From NCBI GenBank assembly GCA_964618855.1, contig CAZUCD010000169.1:1-7612 (forward strand): 7,612 nt of DNA, read 5' to 3'. Each line of letters begins with the position of its first letter. Position 1 is the stretch's first letter. Below are positions 1 through 5,110 of the stretch, piece after piece. The notes under the pieces were generated by a model, which worked only from the letters and a program-made list of their open reading frames with translations, had not been told where the DNA came from and made no database searches. A program made the position numbers and the translations under genes. The stretch comes from CAZUCD01 sp964618855. GTDB lineage: Bacteria > Sumerlaeota > Sumerlaeia > SLMS01 > JANRJK01.

Positions 1-309
<309 letters not shown>

Positions 310-369
310 GGCCAAGGGGGTTTCATGCGGAGGGAAAACCCGGCGAGGATGCGCCCGGAGACGCGGCTG

Positions 370-1116
370 CTACTCGAGCTCGAACGACTGGCGTATCTGT
401 CGCCAAGTCTCGGGATTCCGCTCCTGCACCGTGCGGAAGGGTTCTTCTGAGTCAGCTCCTCTGCCGAAGCACCATCCAGCCAATCTGTGATCGTCAAGTT
501 CATGAAGGGATCTAATGAATTCTTCAGCAGGCATTTGATTGCCTTCGATGAAAAGCCGCAGCGCCTTGCTCAAACGTCGATAGGTACGACGATACCCCTC
601 GGCGAGATGTTCCCTTTGGGCTAACCTCAACAAGCGAACGGTTTCCATCCCCAAAGGATCCTGGATTGCCTTCGTTGGAATGAATCTGGCCACGATGTTC
701 CCCGTCTTAACGTCGTAGTCCAGGTGCTCCCAAGGATCGATGCTTGTGGGGTCGATGAGGAGCGGGTTACCGTCCTCGTCCAAGGGGAAGCCCGTGCCTT
801 TGAGGCGATTGCAGGTGGGGCACGCAAGCAGCAGGTTCTCCCAAACAAACATGAGATCAGGAAACTCGCTCCGGGGCCGGTAGTGCTCGACGTCCGCGCC
901 CTCCGAGTCTTCACAATACATGCATCGGTCTCGTGGCCCCGCCATCTGTCTCAGCTCAGAAAGAACGGGGTCAAACCCCCTCGCTCGCCTCCCGCGGTTC
1001 CAAAACTGGTTCAATTGTTCGGCCGTCGGGTTTCTCGCCGCGTCAACCTCCCCCTGCCAACGTTGCAAGAACCGCAGGGAGTTGACTGGCAAGACTCTGC
1101 GTCGAATCATGCGCAC
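370..1116 (-). CDS. ptuB: HNH endonuclease of a Septu-type defence system (PtuB-like)
   Basis: A 248-residue protein that I read as the nuclease effector of a Septu anti-phage operon. The HNH/zinc core is plain: C65-x2-C68, then D75-V-E-H78-Y-R-P, N94 in WENLLLAC, and C99-P-T-C102-N103-x2-K106-G. That is a beta-beta-alpha-metal fold with two Cys pairs binding structural zinc. This arrangement matches the PtuB/TIGR02646 group of restriction- or retron-associated HNH proteins. The first start is GTG at 1116, three bases after the ATPase stop (TGA 1122-1120), with GAGGA seven bases upstream; ATG at 1110 is a poorer-spaced alternative. The C-terminal half (about 125-248) is helical and charged and probably contacts the ATPase. 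Co-transcription with the upstream ATPase is almost certain. GC is lower than in asnS (34 of 60 at 541-600), suggesting acquisition. The assignment as a DNase is by family, not shown here. Confidence 0.9.
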   Translation of the reverse strand: MRMIRRRVLPVNSLRFLQRWQGEVDAARNPTAEQLNQFWNRGRRARGFDPVLSELRQMAGPRDRCMYCEDSEGADVEHYRPRSEFPDLMFVWENLLLACPTCNRLKGTGFPLDEDGNPLLIDPTSIDPWEHLDYDVKTGNIVARFIPTKAIQDPLGMETVRLLRLAQREHLAEGYRRTYRRLSKALRLFIEGNQMPAEEFIRSLHELDDHRLAGWCFGRGADSEEPFRTVQERNPETWRQIRQSFELE

Positions 1117-1119
1117 GGA

Positions 1120-2421
1120 TCAGTCCTCACCCGGTGCCGGATCAAACAAGCGGAGTTGATCGGCCTCCTCCTTCTCTTGGGGGCTCAACCTGGCTCCTGC
1201 GCGTTCCTTCGCCCGGAAGGATGCCAGCTTCTCGCGCGCCTCCACTGCCCGGGGGGAGCGGGTGTTCTCCAGCCCGAACGCCGGTCCAAGCAGGATCGTG
1301 TCGGACTTGGAACGGACCGCCCGCGCATAATCCTCATCCGACAGCCGGAAAGGCGCCGCCTTGCTTCCCGGTTCCGGAAGGCGGAAGATTCCGTTGGGAT
1401 CAGCCGCCTGACAGATGATGGGCGAATGGGTTGTCACGATGAACTGGATTCTCGGGAAGTGCTTCTTGAGCCAGAACCCGATCTCGCGCTGCCACTCTGG
1501 GTGGAGGTGCGCGTCGATCTCGTCGATCAGCACGACGCCGCTCCGAACAAACGTCACTCTACCTTCGGCGTCCCGGCTGAAGGAATCGGCCGTGCCGTAT
1601 GTGTTGAAGTAGTGCCTCACAATATCCCCGAGCAGGGCGAGCATGGATCGGTATCCATCGCTCATCTCGCTCCACGCGAGCCGCACTCCATTGCGATCCT
1701 TGAGCCACAAGCCATCAGCATCGACTCCCTCCACAGTCACCTGGTTCGGCAGCAAGTCGTGCCTCATGACAAAGAGCAATGTCTCGAGTTCCACTTTACC
1801 AGGCGACTTGCTCTCGAGTTCACGATGCCTTAGCCCCTTCATCCACAGGTCAACCTCGGCCAGGGACGCCGCCTCGTTGAACATCGTGACGAAGCGCTCG
1901 GTCGATGGAGCGGCCATCTGCCTGACGGCATCGGGAGAAGCTCCGAACATGCGGCGGAATGGCCCGTATCCACAGCAGAAGTAACCCCGCGACTCGGAGG
2001 ACCAAATCGTCCGGTCCGGGGTTGAATAGTTGCGCTGCTTCCGAGGAGGGACAGCCCTTACCAGCGTGGTCTCTTTCCCTCCGTTTCGAAACTCAACCTT
2101 GGCGGGAAAGAGTGGCCCGGGGGCCTTCCCCGATTCGGCGAGCGTGTCATCAGCGTCGTCCCGCGCAACCTCTAACGTGATCGAACCAACGGACTGGGGA
2201 GCACCGTCCTGGACCCATCGATGGAAGCCGGGCTGGAGCGCCCGTGCGCCATCCGTCCCGGCGAGGACGATCGCGATGCACTTGAGGAGCGTGCTCTTTC
2301 CCGAACCGTTGTCCCCAGTGATGACCGTCCAGCCCGCGTGACTGCCATCTGGACGCGAAAAATCGAATTGTAAATCCTGAAACCCGCGCACATGCGAGAT
2401 GTGGAGCTTGTGGATGTGCAT
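1120..2421 (-). CDS. ptuA: AAA/ABC-like ATPase of a Septu-type defence system (PtuA-like)
   Basis: A 433-residue P-loop ATPase of the SMC/RecF-like overcoming-lysogenization (OLD)/AAA_21 type. Visible motifs in order: an N-terminal strand IHKLHISHVRGFQDLQF (3-19), Walker A GDNGSGKST (36-44), a YGPFRR motif (152-157) common in these ATPases, the ABC-type signature region SEMSDGYRSM (251-260), Walker B VVLIDEID with E301 as candidate catalytic base (296-303) followed by HLHPEWQ, and the H-loop TTHSP (330-334). There is no TOPRIM domain after the H-loop, which argues against OLD or GajA nucleases; the tail (385-433) is charged and helical. The frame is open to a TTG at 2511, but ATG 2421 fits the family N-terminus. 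The spacing of possible ribosome sites there (GAGGAA 15 bases upstream) is poor. In studied Septu systems PtuA assembles with PtuB and controls its nuclease through ATP; applying that here is inference. Confidence 0.88.
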   Translation of the reverse strand: MHIHKLHISHVRGFQDLQFDFSRPDGSHAGWTVITGDNGSGKSTLLKCIAIVLAGTDGARALQPGFHRWVQDGAPQSVGSITLEVARDDADDTLAESGKAPGPLFPAKVEFRNGGKETTLVRAVPPRKQRNYSTPDRTIWSSESRGYFCCGYGPFRRMFGASPDAVRQMAAPSTERFVTMFNEAASLAEVDLWMKGLRHRELESKSPGKVELETLLFVMRHDLLPNQVTVEGVDADGLWLKDRNGVRLAWSEMSDGYRSMLALLGDIVRHYFNTYGTADSFSRDAEGRVTFVRSGVVLIDEIDAHLHPEWQREIGFWLKKHFPRIQFIVTTHSPIICQAADPNGIFRLPEPGSKAAPFRLSDEDYARAVRSKSDTILLGPAFGLENTRSPRAVEAREKLASFRAKERAGARLSPQEKEEADQLRLFDPAPGED

Positions 2422-3009
2422 CGCGGCTACCCCGGGTTCCTCGCTCTGAAGAACTTCACTCTGCCCGCCGGGCGCGTCGAGAATCAAGTGGCACGAATGG
2501 GGGCAGCTCAAACTGGGAGCATCTCAATCCCGTGCAGGCACGTGCCTTGCCAGACGCGGAGAGAGCCGATTGCGCCCTTCAATACGCCAAGGCACTCTAG
2601 GTTAGTCGGCGCCCCGGCGCGCTTTGGCGCCAGGCGCTGGATCTCCCATGACTCCTGCGCAGAGTTGTCCCCCATCCCCTCATGTCGCTTTCACCGACGT
2701 CGGCAGCCTGCGCGCACTCGATGAAACAAAGGAAACACTGCTCCAGACCTTAACGAAGAGATTCGATGACGGAGGCGATCATGGCAGGTGTGGGGGCATC
2801 CACGCGCAGCGGATCCCCCCGTTCGCGATTACCGCCGCCAACCCTGTCCATCTGCTTCCGAAGTGCGCCCTCAGATGAAATCTTGCACGCACCCGCCGCA
2901 GCTTCAGCCATCGGCCTGGACCGGATTCGCGAGCAGTGCCACCGCTTCAATGATTGGGTGAAGCAGCTGGAGGATTTGCCTCAGTAGTCCAGCCTTGGAG
3001 CCCCCAGCG
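2422..3009. other. Gene-poor stretch upstream of ptuA
   Basis: About 590 bases with no gene I can defend. Short open frames exist on both strands (+ 2766-2987, 73 codons; - 2750-2911, 53 codons from an ATG), but neither has a good ribosome site or a recognisable domain, and they overlap each other. The end of the plus frame (GLDRIREQCHRFNDWVKQL) and a different plus frame at 2690-2770 (SLRALDETKETLLQTLTKRF) both look protein-like, so a decayed, frameshifted gene is possible. The ptuA promoter should lie in the lower part, but I see no clean -35/-10 pair. A 12-bp palindrome AGGCACGTGCCT sits at 2536-2547, about 115 bases before the ptuA start. There is no reverse-transcriptase reading frame. 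Confidence 0.5.
2536..2547. promoter_or_regulatory. Perfect 12-bp palindrome upstream of ptuA
   Basis: AGGCACGTGCCT is its own reverse complement, and it overlaps a second inverted repeat, CGTGC-AG-GCACG (2531-2542). It lies about 115 bases upstream of the ptuA ATG. A dimeric regulator site or a leader hairpin are both possible. GC-rich DNA yields such palindromes by chance, so this is a weak call. Confidence 0.25.
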
Positions 3010-3050
3010 AAAAACCACTGCCGCCCGGGACACTCTCCCGGGCGGCAGTG
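3010..3050 (-). terminator. Strong rho-independent terminator
   Basis: A perfect 15-bp stem (3016-3030 with 3036-3050, arm CACTGCCGCCCGGGA) closes a 5-base loop. Read on the minus strand, the stem is followed after one base by TTTTT (3014-3010). It lies 41 bases beyond the stop of the secreted repeat-protein gene (3091), so it terminates that transcript and insulates it from the ptuA region. On the plus strand the hairpin is followed only by TTGCTGTGCT, so it would be weak in that direction. Confidence 0.92.
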
Positions 3051-3090
3051 TTGCTGTGCTGCACCTCAATCGAGGCTACGGTTGGGTTGC

Positions 3091-3800
3091 TCAGTCCTTG
3101 CCGCCGTCGTCGTTCGGGTCGGGGACTTCCGGCTTCACTCGGATTGTAGGGATCACCGGGTTCGCGGCGCCGCCGGTCGTGGGTGTGGTGCCGACGGTCG
3201 TGGTCGAGCCCGGGGCGGGGCGGCCGTTCGGATCGGCCTCGTCGCCCTTGCCGGCTCCGTCGTCGATGTCCTTCAGGCGNNNNNNNNNNNNNNNNNNNNN
3301 NNNNNNNNNNNNNNNNNNNNNNNNNNNNNNNNNNNNNNNNNNNNNNNNNNNNNNNNNNNNNNNNNNNNNNNNNNNNNNNCGTTCGGATCGGCCTCGTCGC
3401 CCTTGCCGGCTCCGTCGTCGATGTCCTTCAGGCGAATAGTTGGCTCGACCGGGTTCATGGCACCGCCGGTCGCCGGGGTGGTCCCGACGGTTGTGTTCGA
3501 GCCCGGGGCCGGGCGGCCTGAGGGTGACCACGGCATCGGGTCGGGGTCTTTGGAGCCGTCGTCGATATCCTTGACGCGGATCGTCGGAATCACAGGGTTC
3601 ATGGGGCCGCCGCTGGTCGGGGTTGCGGAGCCCGTGACCGCTAGCCGCTCCGGCGCGGTCTCGAGGGCGTGCTTCACGGTCATCTTCGCCGTCGCGGGCG
3701 AAGCGAACGCCATGGCTGCGGCGATGGCGACGGCAGTAAGGGCCGACTTCGCAAGTCCGCGCGCAAGGCCGGTGGGGTACGGCTGGTTGAGGTCGCTCAT
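3091..3800 (-). CDS. Small secreted repeat protein, interrupted by a scaffold gap
   Basis: I recognise no family. The ATG at 3800 opens a Sec signal peptide (basic GLARGLAKS, then hydrophobic LTAVAIAAAMAFA, with SPATA|K cleavage near residue 38), so the product is exported. The mature part consists of repeats: an N-terminal unit (SATPTSGGPMNPVIPTIR then VKDIDDG, 3519-3629), a full 46-residue unit (3381-3518) and a C-terminal unit (3094-3225) ending in NDDGGKD. Each has the pattern TxGGxxNPVxPTIR; the first two continue KDIDDG. The 100-N gap (3280-3379) puts the two sides in different frames, but deleting it with one copy of the flanking 55-bp duplicate (155 bases) gives one frame of 184 codons plus stop. 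Extra 138-bp units could be hidden. The chain is rich in Pro, Gly, Thr and Asp and probably unstructured; Asp-rich segments might bind calcium, which is speculation. Promoter at 3851-3879, terminator at 3010-3050. Confidence 0.8.
3225..3279. repeat. 55-bp exact direct repeat, left of the gap
   Basis: These 55 bases, ending at the last base before the N run, are identical to 3380-3434, which starts at the first base after it. On the minus strand the repeat encodes RLKDIDDGAGKGDEADPN. It is either a real repeat boundary or the same DNA present at both contig ends. Confidence 0.95.
3280..3379. other. Assembly gap (100 N)
   Basis: Exactly 100 undetermined bases, the conventional filler for a gap of unknown size. 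The identical 55-bp sequence on each side suggests two contigs that overlap by an assembler k-mer of 55 and were scaffolded without being merged, so the true gap may be zero or may hide further 138-bp repeat units. Confidence 0.97.
3380..3434. repeat. 55-bp exact direct repeat, right of the gap
   Basis: Identical to 3225-3279 over all 55 bases and abutting the N run. It is the end of the complete 138-bp coding unit. Identity stops exactly at the gap on both sides, which is the pattern expected from a graph overlap at contig ends. Confidence 0.95.
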
Positions 3801-3850
3801 TTGAATCGGTGAACCTTTGAGGATTTGTCCTGCAACAAGACAACGCGCGG

Positions 3851-3879
3851 ATTCTTTGCGCGCAACCAGCATAAGTCAA
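3851..3879 (-). promoter_or_regulatory. Sigma70-like promoter of the repeat-protein gene
   Basis: On the minus strand TTGACT (3879-3874) and AAGAAT (3856-3851) are separated by exactly 17 bases. The predicted start of transcription lies near 3844, giving a leader of about 45 bases before the ATG at 3800. The spacer contains the palindrome TTGCGCGCAA (3856-3865), and the inverted repeat ACAAAT-TGC-ATTTGT (3882-3896) lies just upstream of the -35. Both could be operators. The ribosome site AAAGG lies rather far, about 13 bases, from the ATG. Confidence 0.6.
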
Positions 3880-3881
3880 TG

Positions 3882-3896
3882 ACAAATTGCATTTGT
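3882..3896. promoter_or_regulatory. Inverted repeat upstream of the -35 box
   Basis: ACAAAT-TGC-ATTTGT is a perfect 6+3+6 inverted repeat a few bases upstream of the -35 hexamer. It is AT-rich in a GC-rich setting, which makes chance less likely than for GC palindromes. The position would suit an activator site; no regulator is identified. Confidence 0.35.
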
Positions 3897-3991
3897 AGTG
3901 CAGGCAGTTCACACAAGCCGCCGCCTGCGGTGGTGGCGTGGCATGCAAGTCCAATTGCTTGAGTCGCGTACGGCTAACGCTCCGCGGCCTC

Positions 3992-4516
3992 CTACTTCAG
4001 GCCCCGAAGTGCAACCCCCAGCCGAACTGCTCGTGGGACCAGCGCGTAGGTTACACGCGGGGGGCGTTCCTCGCCCACGGTCCGAGTGAGGAGGCCGGCT
4101 TCCTCGAGGGACTGGAGCGCCAGAGACAGCGCCCTGGGTGTCACTCCGGGAAGGGCGGACCGAAGCTGCGAGAAGCGCGCCGGCCGGGGGCGCAGCACGT
4201 CCACCACGGGACAGGACCAGCGGCGCAGGAGCACCTCCTCCCCATTCAGCACGCGGATCTCCCTCATCACAGCGGCGCAGGCTGGCCCAATGCGAGTTGT
4301 CTCCGCCGTAGGGAGGTACTCCGGCCGCATCGGATGGCCGTAGCCCGGGTTGTGCTCGGCGTAGCGGTGCACAACGAGCCACTCGAGCGTCTGCGAGAGC
4401 ACGTCCCTGCTGATGCCGAGGCGGCCGACAAGCTCCGCGAATCTGCAACCGCGGCGCGCGTGGAGTTCCGCGATGATGGGGACGGACCAGCGATGATGGA
4501 AGAGTTCGTGAAGCAA
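3992..4516 (-). CDS. Transcriptional regulator with two tandem HxlR-type winged-helix domains
   Basis: A 174-residue cytoplasmic DNA-binding protein. HxlR proteins normally have one winged helix-turn-helix domain of about 100-120 residues and act as dimers. Here two copies of the pattern lie in one chain. The first (about 1-80) has HHRWSVPIIAEL, a recognition helix at SRDVLSQTLEWL and YLPTAET. The second (about 94-174) has LRRWSCPVVDVL, PRALSLALQSLEEAGLLTR and YALVPRA. The only possible start after the upstream in-frame TAG is the TTG at 4516, with no clear ribosome site, so translation may be weak. C80 and C102 are visible, but the N-terminal Cys used by many redox-sensing HxlR members is absent. 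It is divergent from the VOC gene with 110 bases between the starts, the usual arrangement for a regulator and its target. It probably represses that gene and itself. Confidence 0.85.
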   Translation of the reverse strand: MLHELFHHRWSVPIIAELHARRGCRFAELVGRLGISRDVLSQTLEWLVVHRYAEHNPGYGHPMRPEYLPTAETTRIGPACAAVMREIRVLNGEEVLLRRWSCPVVDVLRPRPARFSQLRSALPGVTPRALSLALQSLEEAGLLTRTVGEERPPRVTYALVPRAVRLGVALRGLK

Positions 4517-4557
4517 GGGAGTTGTCGCGGAGTAGTTGATTGCGGGGAAGGTACCGC

Positions 4558-4584
4558 TTGACGCCTTTGGCTAGCAAGTATACT
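4558..4584 (+). promoter_or_regulatory. Sigma70-like promoter of the VOC gene
   Basis: TTGACG (4558-4563) and TATACT (4579-4584) are good -35 and -10 hexamers with a short 15-base spacer. Transcription would begin near 4591 and give a leader of about 35 bases that contains the ribosome site at 4614-4619. A spacer under 16 bases is suboptimal, which would suit a promoter that needs an activator or is tightly repressed. Confidence 0.55.
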
Positions 4585-4585
4585 T
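4576..4585. promoter_or_regulatory. Palindrome in the divergent regulator-VOC promoter region
   Basis: AAGTATACTT is a perfect 10-bp palindrome covering the plus-strand -10 box. It also offers a TATACT -10 on the minus strand (4582-4577) for the regulator gene. Bound protein here would block both promoters. It is a natural candidate operator for the tandem HxlR regulator, by position only. Confidence 0.5.
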
Positions 4586-4626
4586 TTCCAACCATCCTCA
4601 ATCCACCCAACGCAAGGAGCCGCAGC

Positions 4627-5001
4627 ATGCCGAACTTCGAATGGAAGGGCGACCTCACCTGCTCGATCCCCGTCCGCGACATCCGCAAGGCCATCGCGTG
4701 GTACCAGGACACATTTGGCTGGAAGCTGATCTACCACGTGGAGGAGCTGCGCTGGTGCGAGATGGCGACGCACATCCCCGAGATATCGGTCGGCCTGGGC
4801 GAGCGCGAAAAGCTCGACGTGCGCGACGGCACGACTCTCGTCTTCGGCGTGCGGGACATTGCCGCCGCGCGCCGCGAGCTCGAATCCAAGGGCGTCCGCT
4901 TCGACGGCGAGACCATCACCATCGAGGGCATGGTCAAGCTCGCCACCTACTTCGATCCCGACGGCAACAAGTTCATGTTCTCGCAGAACCTGCAGGGATA
5001 G
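4627..5001 (+). CDS. VOC (glyoxalase/bleomycin-resistance/dioxygenase fold) protein
   Basis: A 124-residue cytoplasmic protein with paired beta-alpha-beta-beta-beta modules typical of the vicinal-oxygen-chelate superfamily. Signs are SIPVRDIRKAIAWYQDTFGWKL at the N-terminus (13-34, module start), FGVRDIAAARRELESKGVRF in the middle (73-92, start of the second module) and YFDPDGNKFMF near the end (108-118). Members include glyoxalases, ring-cleaving dioxygenases and antibiotic-sequestering proteins; the substrate here cannot be told. The Glu that usually follows DPDGN as the last metal ligand (DPDGNxxE) is M117, so metal binding may be altered or absent. The start at ATG 4627 has AAGGAG (4614-4619) seven bases away, an excellent ribosome site; the frame is open further upstream but that stretch overlaps the promoter. 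Its control by the divergent regulator is likely; HxlR-type CatR controlling the VOC-type CatE of Bacillus subtilis is a precedent. Confidence 0.88.
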   Translation: MPNFEWKGDLTCSIPVRDIRKAIAWYQDTFGWKLIYHVEELRWCEMATHIPEISVGLGEREKLDVRDGTTLVFGVRDIAAARRELESKGVRFDGETITIEGMVKLATYFDPDGNKFMFSQNLQG

Positions 5002-5026
5002 GGGCCCGGGATCACGGACGCGAGAC

Positions 5027-5110
5027 CGGGGATCGGGGGCCAGAGGCCTTGGGTCGGGCAAGGGTGGCCGCGCGGGGCCTCAGCCACCCTTCCCCGATTC
5101 CCGATCCCCG
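5027..5110. repeat. Inverted repeat and hairpins between convergent genes
   Basis: CGGGGATCGGG (5027-5037) is the exact reverse complement of CCCGATCCCCG (5100-5110). Inside it a second pair, AGGGTGGC (5061-5068) and GCCACCCT (5083-5090), can form an 8-bp stem with a 14-base loop. The region separates the 3' ends of the VOC and kinase genes and could act as a two-way terminator, but there is no T tract, so this is uncertain. Confidence 0.45.

Larger units (their letters stand above)
3094..3629 (-). repeat. Tandem coding repeats of 138 bp (46 residues)
   Basis: Three visible units encode the same pattern. The unit at 3381-3518 is complete (138 bp, GRPAPGSNTT to DEADPN). The unit at 3094-3225 is its diverged C-terminal copy (132 bp, GRPAPGSTTT to GGKD). 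The unit at 3519-3629 is a shorter N-terminal copy without the GRPAPG start. The period is a multiple of three, so copy number can change without breaking the frame. The scaffold gap falls inside this array. Confidence 0.85.

Noticed and set aside
318..341. Possible asnS terminator hairpin GGGTTT...AAACCC
   Set aside because: The stem is only six pairs with a 12-base loop and no T tract; not better than chance.
724..1833. 369-codon open frame on the plus strand
   Set aside because: It runs antisense across both Septu genes, whose motifs are unmistakable on the minus strand; long antisense frames are expected in GC-rich coding DNA and this one has no domain or ribosome site.
2608..2631. GGCGCC...GGCGCC hairpin
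   Set aside because: Six GC pairs in a GC-rich region, with no gene end, T tract or promoter context to give it meaning.
2422..3090. Retron msr-msd locus, because some retrons use PtuAB effectors
   Set aside because: There is no reverse-transcriptase frame anywhere in the window and no convincing paired inverted repeats of msr-msd type upstream of ptuA.
3091..3800. CRISPR array, because of the repeated units
   Set aside because: The repeats are coding, in frame, 138 bp long, and lack unique spacers; they translate to a consistent protein repeat after a signal peptide.
3917..3937. Hairpin GCCGCCGCC-TGC-GGTGGTGGC downstream of the HxlR gene
   Set aside because: It pairs well only as plus-strand RNA (with G-U pairs), while the gene is on the minus strand, and no T tract follows.
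3909..4712. 267-codon minus-strand frame overlapping the HxlR gene
   Set aside because: The product is low-complexity Arg/Pro/Ala/Ser in the wrong frame of a clear winged-helix gene.
4267..5061. 264-codon minus-strand frame antisense to the VOC gene
   Set aside because: It overlaps the HxlR and VOC genes and reads PDPR-type repeats from intergenic DNA; no domain is visible.
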